Shown here in pieces: positions 45,234 through 54,164 of a stretch of DNA of 64,000 bases. A program made the translations under genes and the position numbers. The notes below the pieces were generated by a model. It saw only the letters and a program-made list of their open reading frames with translations. It ran no database searches and had not been told where the DNA came from. This stretch comes from Sinorhizobium fredii USDA 205 (GTDB lineage Bacteria; Pseudomonadota; Alphaproteobacteria; Rhizobiales; Rhizobiaceae), in the NCBI RefSeq assembly GCF_001461695.1, contig NZ_AUTC01000157.1, positions 124,001 to 188,000 of the forward strand, given 5' to 3'. The first letter of the stretch is position 1; each line of letters begins with the position of its first letter.

Positions 45234-46697
45234 ATGACCCTCAGTTTCAATCCCGATACGGTCGAACTCCCCAACGGTCATTTCATCGGCGGCCGCTACG
45301 TGCCCGCCGCCGGCCGGCTCGCCATGCACCGTCCTTCCGATGGCGCCGGCTTCGCCGAGTGCCCCGTCGCGGGCGAAGATCTTGTCGACCAGGCGGTCGC
45401 GAGCGCTCGCAAGGCGCTCAAGGAGAGCGGCTGGTCGGGCCTGCGCCCGCGCGAACGGACGCGGGCGCTCTCGCGTTGGGCCGACCTCATCGAAGCCGAA
45501 GCGGTGACGCTTGCGCGCCTCGAAGCGGTCGCCTCCACCCGCCCCATCGGTCACCTCATTGAGGGCGATATCGCCATCACCGCCGAGCAGATCCGCTTCT
45601 TTGCCGAGTTCGCCGACAAGGAAGGCGGCGATCTGGTGCCGACCGACGACGACAATCTCGGCATGATCATGACCGAGCCCTATGGCGTCATCGGCGCGAT
45701 CACGCCCTGGAATTTTCCGGTCTCGATGGCCGGCTGGAAGCTCGGGCCGGCGCTTGCCGCCGGAAATGCGGTGGTGCTGAAGCCGTCCGAGATGACGCCT
45801 TTCTCGACACTCTATCTCGCCGAGCTTTCGGTGCGTGCCGGCCTGCCGGCCGGGCTCATCAATGTCGTGCTCGGCGATGGGCCGACCACGGGGAATGCCA
45901 TTACGGGCCATCCGGGCATCGGCAAGGTGAGCTTCACCGGTTCGACGGCCGCCGGGGCAGCAATCATGCAAAACGTCGCCCGCACCGGCATCAAGCCGAT
46001 GACGCTCGAACTCGGCGGAAAAAGCCCGCAGATCGTCTTCGCGGATGCGGATCTCAATCGCGCCGCAGAAGCGATTGCCAGCAACATTCTCTCCAATGCC
46101 GGCCAAGCCTGCGTCGCCGGCTCCCGCGTGATCGTCGACCGGAGTGTCGCCGATGCGCTGACCGAAGCAATGGTCGCGCACATGTCTGCAATCCAGCCCG
46201 GCCCGACCTGGGACGAGACCAGCCAATATTCGCCGATCATTTCCGAGCGCCAGATCGGCCGGATCGATGCGATCGTACAAAAATCGCTCGCCGCTGGCGG
46301 CAAATGCCTGCTCGGCGGCAAGCCACTCGACCGGGAAGGCTATTTCTACGCCCCGACGCTGATCGCAGGCGTCGACCAGTCCTCTCCGGCCGTGACCGAG
46401 GAAATCTTCGGGCCCGTCCTGACGCTGCAGATCTTCGACGACGAGGCAGAGGCTTTGGCGCTCGCCGACCATCCGACTTACGGGCTTGCCGCCGGTGTTT
46501 TCACGCGCGACCTGTCGCGCGCCGTGCGGGTGACGCGTCGGCTCGAAGCAGGAACAGTCTGGATCAACCGCTACGGCCGCTCGCGCGACCACATCCTTCC
46601 GACCGGCGGCTACAAGAGCTCCGGCATCGGCAAGGATCTCGGCCGCGAGGCCTATCTCGCCAACCGCCGCAGCAAGAGCGTGCTGATCAATCTCTAA
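45234..46697 (+). CDS. NAD(P)-dependent aldehyde dehydrogenase
   Basis: The 487-residue enzyme has AITPWNFPVSMAGWKLGPAL, the cofactor motif KVSFTGSTAAGAAI, the general-base Glu in TLELGGKSPQIVF and the catalytic Cys in NAGQACVAGSR. The C-terminal end has GGYKSSGIGKDLGREAY. Aldehyde substrates of close relatives include gamma-aminobutyraldehyde and betaine aldehyde; no assignment is made. AAGGAG lies five bases before the ATG at 45234. It is followed by a tartrate-dehydrogenase-like gene 18 bases downstream. Confidence 0.9.
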   Translation: MTLSFNPDTVELPNGHFIGGRYVPAAGRLAMHRPSDGAGFAECPVAGEDLVDQAVASARKALKESGWSGLRPRERTRALSRWADLIEAEAVTLARLEAVASTRPIGHLIEGDIAITAEQIRFFAEFADKEGGDLVPTDDDNLGMIMTEPYGVIGAITPWNFPVSMAGWKLGPALAAGNAVVLKPSEMTPFSTLYLAELSVRAGLPAGLINVVLGDGPTTGNAITGHPGIGKVSFTGSTAAGAAIMQNVARTGIKPMTLELGGKSPQIVFADADLNRAAEAIASNILSNAGQACVAGSRVIVDRSVADALTEAMVAHMSAIQPGPTWDETSQYSPIISERQIGRIDAIVQKSLAAGGKCLLGGKPLDREGYFYAPTLIAGVDQSSPAVTEEIFGPVLTLQIFDDEAEALALADHPTYGLAAGVFTRDLSRAVRVTRRLEAGTVWINRYGRSRDHILPTGGYKSSGIGKDLGREAYLANRRSKSVLINL

Positions 46698-46715
46698 AGC
46701 GGGACGAGGACAGAT

Positions 46716-47759
46716 ATGAAAACCTATTCGATCGCGCTGATCCCCGGGGACGGCATCGGCAAGGATGTGACGGCCGCCGCCTGGCAGGTGCTGGAGAAAG
46801 TCTCCGCCCGGTCGGGCTTCGAACTGAAGGCCACCACCTTTCCCTGGTCATGCGCCTATTACAGAGAGACCGGAGCGATGATGCCGGCCGATGGTATCGC
46901 GACGCTGCGCCGTTTCGACGCCATCCTGCTCGGCGCGGTCGGCTGGCCGGCCGAGGTTCCCGATTCGGTTTCGCTGCACGGCCTGCTGCTGCCGATCCGC
47001 AAGGCCTTCGTGCAATATGCCAATATCCGCCCGCATCGCCTGCTGCCCGGCGTCGAAGGTCCGCTCAAGGCGCGCAATTTTGACATCCTCTGCATTCGCG
47101 AGAACACCGAGGGTGAGTATTCCGGCGCCGGCGGCCGCGTCCATCAGGGCACGAAGGACGAGGTCGCAGTCGAGACCTCGATCTTCACCCGAGCCGGCGT
47201 GGAGCGCATTCTCCGCTTCGGCTTCGAACAGGCCCGCGCCCGCCGCGGCAAGCTCGCCTCGGTGACGAAATCGAACGCCCAGAAATACTCCATGGTCTTC
47301 TGGGACGAGATCACCGAACGGCTGGCGGCCGAATATCCGGACGTCACTGTTACCAGCTACCATATAGATGCGATGGCGGCCCGAATGGTCATGGCGCCGG
47401 AAAGCCTCGACGTCGTCGTCGCCTCCAATCTCTTCGGCGACATCCTGACCGATCTTGGTGCCGCCATTCAGGGGGGCCTCGGCTTTGCCGCCTCCGCCAA
47501 CATCAATCCCGATCGCAGCGCTCCTTCGATGTTCGAACCGGTGCACGGATCGGCGCCGGATATCGCCCACCTCGCCATCGCCAACCCGATCGCGGCCATC
47601 TGGTCGGCCGCAATGATGATCGAACATCTCGGCGAGGCTACCGCGGCGGAACAGATCATGGCTGCGATCGCGGCCGCCACCTCCGCCGGCATCGGCACGG
47701 TGCCCGGCAAGGACAAGACGGAAACCATCACGGCGGCGGTTCTTGCCGCGCTCGACTGA
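46716..47759 (+). CDS. ttuC: Tartrate/D-malate dehydrogenase-like decarboxylating dehydrogenase
   Basis: The 347-residue protein belongs to the isocitrate/isopropylmalate dehydrogenase family. It shows IALIPGDGIGKDVTAAAW, VSLHGLLLPIRKAFVQYANI then RPHRLLPGV, CIRENTEGEYSGAGGRVH and the metal-binding NLFGDILTDLGAAIQGGLGF. The LHGLLLPI and YANIRP region matches the tartrate dehydrogenase (TtuC) and D-malate dehydrogenase branch rather than LeuB. It would oxidise a 2-hydroxy-dicarboxylate with NAD. It sits between two aldehyde dehydrogenase genes in the same operon. Confidence 0.85.
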   Translation: MKTYSIALIPGDGIGKDVTAAAWQVLEKVSARSGFELKATTFPWSCAYYRETGAMMPADGIATLRRFDAILLGAVGWPAEVPDSVSLHGLLLPIRKAFVQYANIRPHRLLPGVEGPLKARNFDILCIRENTEGEYSGAGGRVHQGTKDEVAVETSIFTRAGVERILRFGFEQARARRGKLASVTKSNAQKYSMVFWDEITERLAAEYPDVTVTSYHIDAMAARMVMAPESLDVVVASNLFGDILTDLGAAIQGGLGFAASANINPDRSAPSMFEPVHGSAPDIAHLAIANPIAAIWSAAMMIEHLGEATAAEQIMAAIAAATSAGIGTVPGKDKTETITAAVLAALD

Positions 47760-47776
47760 TCGACAGGGGAACAACA

Positions 47777-49234
47777 ATGCTGAAATTGAACGATAAGGAT
47801 CTTTTCCGGCAATCCGGCTTCATCGGCGGGGCGTGGACCGACGCAGCCTCCGGGGAGGTCATCGAGGTGATCAACCCGGCTGCGCAAGCTACCCTCGGCA
47901 CCGTTCCGGACATGGAGACGGCCGATACCCGGGCTGCCATCGATGCCGCCGCTGCCGCCTTCGCCTCGTGGAAGAAGAAGACGCATGCCGAGCGCGCCGC
48001 ACTCCTCGAGCGCTGGCACGCGTTGATGATCGAAAATCTTGAGGACCTGGCGCTGCTGTTGACCATGGAACAGGGAAAGCCGCTCGACGAAGCGCGCGGC
48101 GAGATCCGATATGGCGCCGCCTTCGTGAAATGGTTCGCCGAGGAAGCCCGCCGCATCGGCGGCCATACGATCCCCTCACCGACGGCGGACCGCCGCATCG
48201 TCGTGCTCAAGGAAGCGGTCGGCGTTTGCGCCATCGTCACCCCCTGGAACTTCCCGAACGCAATGATTACCCGCAAAGTCGCACCCGCCCTGGCAGCGGG
48301 CTGCACGGTGGTGATCAAGCCCTCGGAGTTCACGCCATTTTCAGCGCTCGCCCTCGGAGTTCTGGCAGAGCGCGCCGGTATCCCCGCAGGTGTCATCAAC
48401 ATAGTCACCGGCATGCCGACCGCTATTGGCAACGAGTTCATGGCGAACGAGACGGTGCGCAAGATCTCCTTTACGGGCTCCACGCGCGTCGGGTCGTTGC
48501 TGATGAGAGGCGCGGCCGACAGCGTCAAGCGGCTCTCGCTCGAACTCGGCGGCAATGCTCCCTTCATCGTCTTCGAGGATGCCGATCTTGATCTGGCGGT
48601 CGAAGGCGCGATCGCCTCCAAGTTCCGCAATGGCGGACAGACCTGCGTCTGTGCCAACCGCATCCTGGTGCAGGCCGGCGTCTACGATGCCTTCGCCGAG
48701 AAGCTCGGCGTCCGCGTCAGCGCCATGAAGGTCGGCCCGGGCACGGAACCCGGCATTGCCATCGGCCCGATGATCAACGAGGCGGCGATCGCCAAGATCA
48801 ACCGCCATGTCGAGGATGCGCTTTCCAAGGGTGCGAAGATCGTCGCGCGCGGCAGATCGCTGCCGGAGGGAAGGCAATATACAGCGCCGCTGGTGCTGAC
48901 CGGCGCCACCACCGACATGCAGCTTGCCAGCGAAGAGACTTTCGGTCCCGTCGCCCCTCTCTTCCGCTTCGAGACCGAAGAGGAGGCGATTGCCATTGCC
49001 AACGGCACGCCTTTCGGCCTTGCCGCCTATTTCTACACCGAAAACCTGAAGCGCTCCTGGCGCGTCGCCGAAGCCCTGGAATTCGGCATGGTCGGCCTCA
49101 ATACCGGCGCCATTTCCACCGAAGTCGCGCCCTTCGGCGGCGTCAAGCAATCCGGCCTCGGCCGCGAGGGCGCCCAATGCGGCATCGAGGAATACCTCGA
49201 ACTGAAGAGCTTCCATATCGGCGGGCTCGGCTAG
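47777..49234 (+). CDS. gabD: Succinate-semialdehyde dehydrogenase-like aldehyde dehydrogenase
   Basis: The 485-residue enzyme has VCAIVTPWNFPNAMITRKVA, the cofactor motif ISFTGSTRVGSLLMRG, LSLELGGNAPFIVFEDADLD with the general base, the catalytic Cys in NGGQTCVCANR, and the C-terminal GGVKQSGLGREGAQCGIEEY. This pattern fits the GabD branch that oxidises succinate semialdehyde to succinate. It ends the plus-strand series, one base from the end of the convergent PNPOx-family gene. A class III aminotransferase gene lies 6 kb downstream, so a GABA-like route is possible. Confidence 0.88.
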   Translation: MLKLNDKDLFRQSGFIGGAWTDAASGEVIEVINPAAQATLGTVPDMETADTRAAIDAAAAAFASWKKKTHAERAALLERWHALMIENLEDLALLLTMEQGKPLDEARGEIRYGAAFVKWFAEEARRIGGHTIPSPTADRRIVVLKEAVGVCAIVTPWNFPNAMITRKVAPALAAGCTVVIKPSEFTPFSALALGVLAERAGIPAGVINIVTGMPTAIGNEFMANETVRKISFTGSTRVGSLLMRGAADSVKRLSLELGGNAPFIVFEDADLDLAVEGAIASKFRNGGQTCVCANRILVQAGVYDAFAEKLGVRVSAMKVGPGTEPGIAIGPMINEAAIAKINRHVEDALSKGAKIVARGRSLPEGRQYTAPLVLTGATTDMQLASEETFGPVAPLFRFETEEEAIAIANGTPFGLAAYFYTENLKRSWRVAEALEFGMVGLNTGAISTEVAPFGGVKQSGLGREGAQCGIEEYLELKSFHIGGLG

Positions 49235-49235
49235 A

Positions 49236-50198
49236 CTAGGCATCCCGCTCGGACCAAGTGCCGGTGGCCAGCGCGAAGGGCGACCATTCGCCAAGATCGT
49301 AGCAGATCGGCAGCGCGTCGGCCCGCCAGACGATCTGGCGCGGACGGAAGCGCCAATAGCGCTCGGCGCCTTCGAGTATCCCGCCCTCGGGTTGCCCGGA
49401 CAAAAGTTCGGCCTCGCCGGTCATCTGCAGCAGACCACCCGTCGAGAAGTCCGGGAAGACGAGCCCGGCGCGCGGATTGACGGCGATGTTGCCGAGCGTG
49501 TTGAAGAAACGGTTGCCAACGAAATCCGGGATCGTCAACCAATCGTCATCGCCGACACGTACGAACCCCGCCCGGCCGCCACGATGGGAGACGTCCACCT
49601 GGCGCCCAGCCGGAAGATCGGCATAGGTGGCGACGAAGAAGGTGTCCGCCTGCCCGACAAGGGCGCGCGCAGTGTCGTCAAGCTCCGAGCTCCGTGTGGA
49701 CGGCACCGACGGCGGTTCCGATGGATCGCGGATGAAGCGGGCCTGCCGGAGCTGGATATATTTAGGGCAGTTGCCGAAGGACTGGTCGACGCTGATATCG
49801 AACCCCCTGGCATGGCGATCGAGCCGGCCGTTCAGCCGGTTGCGGCGCCTCGTGCCGAGATCGATGCCGAGAAGGGCGAGCGAGGCGCCATCTTCCATGC
49901 CTCCATCCGCGGGATCCGCCGGCTCCCTGGAGAGCTCGACGGTGAGCCTGTGGGCATCCGGTGCGCGGAGAAAGCCGGGCCGCCCCGCCCGGAGCGTCGC
50001 CCAGGGATCGTCGCGTTGGTCCACCGCCCCCAGCACCACCATCGGCAGCAGCGGATAGAACTCGCGGTGCTGCTCGATCAGATGATCGCGCAAGACGCGG
50101 CGACCGACCTCGTCCATGCGTGTCTCCACGCCCGATTGCCGCTGGAGTTTGATCTCACCGTCATGCCAGGGCGAGGCAGGCAGGATGCGACCGTCCAT
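49236..50198 (-). CDS. Pyridoxamine 5'-phosphate oxidase family flavoprotein
   Basis: The 320-residue protein has an N-terminal half of about 150 residues with weak similarity to nothing I can name. The C-terminal half has a split-barrel FMN-binding fold of the PNPOx family: TFFVATYADLPAGRQVDVSH, GFVRVGDDDWLTIPDFVGNR, RFFNTLGNIAVNPRAGLVF and GLLQMTGEAELL. Such proteins reduce or oxidise various small molecules and are not necessarily vitamin B6 enzymes. GGAGG precedes the ATG. It lies 12 bases downstream of the GST gene and is probably co-transcribed with it. Confidence 0.85.
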   Translation of the reverse strand: MDGRILPASPWHDGEIKLQRQSGVETRMDEVGRRVLRDHLIEQHREFYPLLPMVVLGAVDQRDDPWATLRAGRPGFLRAPDAHRLTVELSREPADPADGGMEDGASLALLGIDLGTRRRNRLNGRLDRHARGFDISVDQSFGNCPKYIQLRQARFIRDPSEPPSVPSTRSSELDDTARALVGQADTFFVATYADLPAGRQVDVSHRGGRAGFVRVGDDDWLTIPDFVGNRFFNTLGNIAVNPRAGLVFPDFSTGGLLQMTGEAELLSGQPEGGILEGAERYWRFRPRQIVWRADALPICYDLGEWSPFALATGTWSERDA

Positions 50199-50210
50199 GA
50201 CATTGCCTCC

Positions 50211-50822
50211 TCAGGCGTCTAAGCCAACCGGGGTTTTCTGGAAGTCGACGAAGCCCGGCAACGCTTCGATGCGCTCGAGCCAGGCGCGGATGTTCGCGTA
50301 GGGCTGAAGATCCACGTCGCCTTCGGGCGCACGCGCCACATAGCTGTAGAGCGCCACATCGGCGATGGTAGGGCGGTCGGTGGCGATCCATCCCCTGCCC
50401 TCGAGCGCGGCCTCGATCAGCGTCAGGATCGCGTGGGAACGAGGAATGACCTCTTCCGGCCGATAGGGGGCCTTGAACACATTAATGAGCCGCGCCTGCG
50501 CCGGACCGTGGGCGATCTGGCCCGCGGCGACGGTAAGCCAGCGCTGAACGGCGGCCGCACCCTGCGGGTCTTCCGGCAGCCAGTCCGCGCGGCCTGTCGT
50601 CTTGGCGAGATAGACCAGAATGGCGTTGGAATCGCAGATGATCGTGCCGCCGTCATCGAGCACCGGAACCTGACCGAAAGGATTGAGCTTCAGGAACGGC
50701 TCCTGCTTATGCTCTCTCCTGGCGAGATCGACGAGCACGAGGTCATGCTCAAGACCGAGCAGCGAGAGTAGGAGCCGGGCGCGATGCGCATGGCCGGACA
50801 GCGGATGATAGTAGAGTTGCAT
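50211..50822 (-). CDS. Glutathione S-transferase family protein
   Basis: The 203-residue protein has the GST N-terminal thioredoxin-like domain MQLYYHPLSGHAHRARLLLS with the cis-Pro motif FGQVPVLDDGG and CDSNAILVYLA, and the C-terminal helical domain with DRPTIADVALYSYVARAPEG. It conjugates or reduces small electrophiles with glutathione. GGAGG lies five bases before the ATG. A LysR gene on the opposite strand starts 121 bases upstream and may control this pair. Confidence 0.92.
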   Translation of the reverse strand: MQLYYHPLSGHAHRARLLLSLLGLEHDLVLVDLARREHKQEPFLKLNPFGQVPVLDDGGTIICDSNAILVYLAKTTGRADWLPEDPQGAAAVQRWLTVAAGQIAHGPAQARLINVFKAPYRPEEVIPRSHAILTLIEAALEGRGWIATDRPTIADVALYSYVARAPEGDVDLQPYANIRAWLERIEALPGFVDFQKTPVGLDA

Positions 50823-50943
50823 GTTTGCCTCCTGCGGAAGAATGGAGGCACAGAATGATTATTGAGCTCGGAGTTGATAAGCCTTCCATGAGGCACTAGA
50901 CTATTTCAAATGGTGTAATAGTTCTTTTTTGGACAGGATCGCG

Positions 50944-51861
50944 ATGGATCGCTGGCAGGCGATGCGGATCTTCGTGCAGGTGGTTGAAAGCGGTGGCTTC
51001 GCCCCTGCCGCCAAGGTGCTGCATACGAGCCCGCCCTCCGTGACCCGGGCGATTGCGAAGCTCGAGGAGCAGATCGGCACGCGGCTTTTGGTTCGCACCA
51101 CGCGCTCTCTGAAGCTGACTGCTGCCGGCGAAGGCTATGCAGCCGATTGCCGGCGTATCCTGGCGGAGATTGCCGAGGCGGAAGCCAATGCGGCGGGCAG
51201 CTTCATTCACCCGGCGGGATTGCTCACGGTCACCGCGCCTGCGCTTTTCGGGCGCATCCATGTACTCCCCGTCATCCTCGAATTTCTCGATCTCTATCCT
51301 GCGATTCAGGTGAAAACCGTCTTTGTCGACCGCGTCACCAATCTGGTCGAGGAAGGCCTGGATGTCGCCGTCCGTATCGCGGCACTCCCCGCTTCCGGGC
51401 TCATCGCACGCCGCGTCGGCTCGGTCAGACAAGTGCTTTGCGCGTCCCCAGACTATTTCGAAAGCTTCGGCAAGCCCGAGAGCCCTCAAGACCTCGTTCA
51501 CCACCGCATCATCGGGCGCGATGGACTCTTCGGTCATTCGGAATGGCTTTTTGGGCGCGACAGCAGCATTCGCGTTCCAATCAGCGCCCGGCTGATCTGC
51601 AACACCAATGACGCAGCCATCGCCGCCGCAGTGGCTGGATGGGGATTATCCCGGTTCCAGTCCTACCAGGTGGCGCAGGAGATAGAGGCGGGTCGCCTCA
51701 AGATCGTGCTCGCCGACTACGAGCGCGAGCCAGTGCCGATCCACATCGTGCACGCCGAAGGGCGCATGGTCTCAGCCCGGGTGCGCGCATTCGTCGATTT
51801 CGCGGCCGAACGCTTTCGCCGGCGCCCCGGAATGCATGCTGAGCTTAGGGAAGGCAGATAA
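50944..51861 (+). CDS. LysR-type transcriptional regulator
   Basis: The 305-residue protein has the HTH MDRWQAMRIFVQVVESGGFA then PAAKVLHTSPPSVTRAIAKL and a LysR effector domain ending in a basic tail. It belongs to the large group of LysR proteins that regulate a divergent neighbour, here the GST and PNPOx-family genes. The ATG at 50944 has AGGA upstream with good spacing. It converges on the FAD oxidase at 51886. Confidence 0.91.
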   Translation: MDRWQAMRIFVQVVESGGFAPAAKVLHTSPPSVTRAIAKLEEQIGTRLLVRTTRSLKLTAAGEGYAADCRRILAEIAEAEANAAGSFIHPAGLLTVTAPALFGRIHVLPVILEFLDLYPAIQVKTVFVDRVTNLVEEGLDVAVRIAALPASGLIARRVGSVRQVLCASPDYFESFGKPESPQDLVHHRIIGRDGLFGHSEWLFGRDSSIRVPISARLICNTNDAAIAAAVAGWGLSRFQSYQVAQEIEAGRLKIVLADYEREPVPIHIVHAEGRMVSARVRAFVDFAAERFRRRPGMHAELREGR

Positions 51862-51885
51862 AAAGCTGCGTCACCGTCCAGTGAG

Positions 51886-53169
51886 CTACTGAATCCTATC
51901 GAGCATCTTGTAATACATGCCGACCAACGGCAGGAACCATGGCTTGCCGAAATGCCCGGGGACTGCCGGCCAGGCTAGGTCCTTGACCGGATTGCGATCA
52001 GCCTTGCCGAGAATGGCGTCGGCAAGCAGCATTCCCATATGGGTCGACATCTGCGCCCCGTGACCGGAATAGCCCATGGCGTACCAGAGGCCGTCGGTGA
52101 AGCCCGCCCGCGGAAAACGATCCTTGGTCATGTCGACCAGGCCGCCCCAGCAATAGTCGATTTCGACCTTGGCGAGCTGCGGGAAGATCTCGGCGAGACT
52201 GGCGCGCAGGATAGCGCCGCTCTTTTCGTCCGAGCGCTGGTCCGATGTCGCCGAAAACCGCGCCCGACCGCCGAAGATCAGGCGATTGTCAGGCGACAGC
52301 CGGAAATAGTTGCCGATGTTGAGAGAGGTCACGCAGGTGCGGTTGCCGGGCATGGTTGCTGCGATCTCGGTGTCGCTGAGCGGCCGTGTCGCGATGATGA
52401 AGCTGCCGACCGGGACGATACGGCGGCGGAAATAGCCGAAGGCGCCGGTTGTGTAGGCGCCGGTCGCTAGCAGCACCGTATCCGCCGTCACGCGGCCCCG
52501 CGGGGTCGTCAGTTCCTGCTTGCCGGACAACTGACGCCGGCTCGTCACAGGAGTGTTCTCTGCGACGATCGCACCATGGCGGACCGCCGCATCCGCCAGG
52601 CCGACGACGAAGCGGCCCATATGCATCATCGCGCTCTTCCTGGAGAGCATTGCGCCATGGAACGCGGCCGAACCGATTTCGCTCGTCAGATCATTTGCCG
52701 TCAGAAGCGCCGTGTCCGGATCAATCTCGCGGTTCACCACCTCGAAATTTCGGGCGATCGCGTCGAAATGCGCCGGCTTCGAGGCGAGCTTCAGCTTGCC
52801 GGCGCGCCGGAAGCTGCAGTCGATACCCTCTTCCGATACAATGCGTTCGATCGTGTCGACGGAGGCGTCATAGGCGCGGTAGAGCGCCGCCGCCCGCTCG
52901 GCCCCGAGTTCCGCCTTGGCGGCGACGAAGCTATGGGCGATGCCGTTGTTGAGATGGCCGCCGTTGCGGCCGGATGCGCCCGATCCGACCGCCCCCGCCT
53001 CCAGCACCATCACTTTTGCGCCGGCCATTGCCAACTGGCGCGCAGCCCCGAGTCCGGTGAAGCCGCCGCCGATGACGGCGACGTCATAGTGGCCCTCGAC
53101 CGGTGTGCGGCTGCCGCCTTCGAAGGGGGGGGCCGTATCGTGCCAGTAGGACTTGAACTGCATGGCCAT
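51886..53169 (-). CDS. FAD-dependent amine oxidase (PuuB/OrdL-like)
   Basis: The 427-residue protein begins FKSYWHDTAPPFEGGSRTPV, has the FAD motif YDVAVIGGGFTGLGAARQLA and the region VGSGASGRNGGHLNNGIAHS, and ends with MGYSGHGAQMSTHMGMLLAD. This architecture matches gamma-glutamylputrescine oxidase-like proteins, in polyamine or amine catabolism. GGGAG lies six bases before the ATG at 53169; a second ATG two codons later is possible. The HAD gene ends six bases upstream, so the two form one operon. Confidence 0.9.
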   Translation of the reverse strand: MAMQFKSYWHDTAPPFEGGSRTPVEGHYDVAVIGGGFTGLGAARQLAMAGAKVMVLEAGAVGSGASGRNGGHLNNGIAHSFVAAKAELGAERAAALYRAYDASVDTIERIVSEEGIDCSFRRAGKLKLASKPAHFDAIARNFEVVNREIDPDTALLTANDLTSEIGSAAFHGAMLSRKSAMMHMGRFVVGLADAAVRHGAIVAENTPVTSRRQLSGKQELTTPRGRVTADTVLLATGAYTTGAFGYFRRRIVPVGSFIIATRPLSDTEIAATMPGNRTCVTSLNIGNYFRLSPDNRLIFGGRARFSATSDQRSDEKSGAILRASLAEIFPQLAKVEIDYCWGGLVDMTKDRFPRAGFTDGLWYAMGYSGHGAQMSTHMGMLLADAILGKADRNPVKDLAWPAVPGHFGKPWFLPLVGMYYKMLDRIQ

Positions 53170-53175
53170 CTCCCG

Positions 53176-53844
53176 TCAGAGCCCGACGACGCCGGGCAGG
53201 CCGGAAATATCCTTGATCTCCGTATACCCATAGAAGGGGTTTGCCGGCTCGTGGCCGCGGTTGACCCAGACCTTGTTCTTGATGCCGAGATCGTGCGCCG
53301 ACATCAGGTCGTAGCGGAACGAGGACGAGCAGTGGAGAATGTCCTCCGGGCCGCAGCCGAGCATATCGAACATATATTCGAAGGCCTTGAAGCGCGGCTT
53401 GTAGGCCTGCGCCTGCTCGGCCGTGTAGACCGCATGGAAGGGGGCGCCCAGCTTCTCGACATTCGACATGATCTGCGAATTCATCGCGTTCGACAGGATG
53501 ACCAGCGGTATCTCCTTGGCGACTTTGGCAAGTCCGGCCGGCACGTCCGCATGCGGGCCCCAGGTCGGCACGCGCTCATAGACCACACGGGCGGCTTCCT
53601 CGCGGAATTTTATGCCGTTGCGCTTACAGGTACGTTCCAGCGAATTGTGGACCACTTCCGCATAGGGCTTCCAGTCGCCCATAATCTCGTCGAGACGATA
53701 GGCGGCGAAATTCTTGATGAACTCCGCCATGCGCGGTTCATCGAGTTGCTCGCTGTAAAGATCTCGAGCCACTTCCGCCATCTGGAAGTTGGTCAAAGTG
53801 CCGTAGCAGTCGAAGGTGATGTATTTCGGACGGAAGTTCGCCAT
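53176..53844 (-). CDS. HAD type II (L-2-haloacid dehalogenase-like) hydrolase
   Basis: The 222-residue protein shows KYITFDCYGTLTNFQM with the nucleophilic Asp, LVILSNAMNSQIMS (motif II Ser), AYKPRFKAFEYMFDMLG with the Lys, and a C-terminal acidic region ILHCSSSFRYDLMSAHDLG. It is in the haloacid dehalogenase type II branch; many members act on other substrates. The ATG at 53844 has GGAG seven bases upstream, so the longer frame to 53988 is rejected. It precedes the FAD oxidase gene on the same strand by six bases. Confidence 0.9.
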   Translation of the reverse strand: MANFRPKYITFDCYGTLTNFQMAEVARDLYSEQLDEPRMAEFIKNFAAYRLDEIMGDWKPYAEVVHNSLERTCKRNGIKFREEAARVVYERVPTWGPHADVPAGLAKVAKEIPLVILSNAMNSQIMSNVEKLGAPFHAVYTAEQAQAYKPRFKAFEYMFDMLGCGPEDILHCSSSFRYDLMSAHDLGIKNKVWVNRGHEPANPFYGYTEIKDISGLPGVVGL

Positions 53845-54164
53845 GCGCATTCTCCTTTTCAATGACGCGGTCCGGGTTATCTGAAAAGGATCATAGGCGT
53901 GTCCCGCCCGCCGGCTCGCGCGATTTGGCGCCGATCGAAGCAGATTGTACCGTATCCGCGGGCGGCTTTGGCACATGGTTGTGTGCACCGCCCGCAGCGC
54001 TCCAGCCTTTTCCCACCCTTGAGACCCTTTGCCGCCGGGCTGCCGGCATAAGATGCGGCGACCCCCTCACGTAAAGGTATAAGATACCGCCCCCGACACC
54101 GCCTTCGGACGATCTGCCGGTCGGCCTTCCTTGAAACTTGCTGGAGGAAATCAAGGATCTTCCC
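53845..54164. promoter_or_regulatory. Divergent intergenic region with a small dyad
   Basis: This 320-base region separates the HAD gene (minus) from the GNAT gene (plus). The only symmetry noticed is GGTAT-N3-ATACC at 54076-54088. No gene, repeat or clear promoter was identified. Confidence 0.4.

Noticed and set aside
53862..54074. Small plus-strand frame in the divergent intergenic region
   Set aside because: No ribosome site, no family and no coding pattern.
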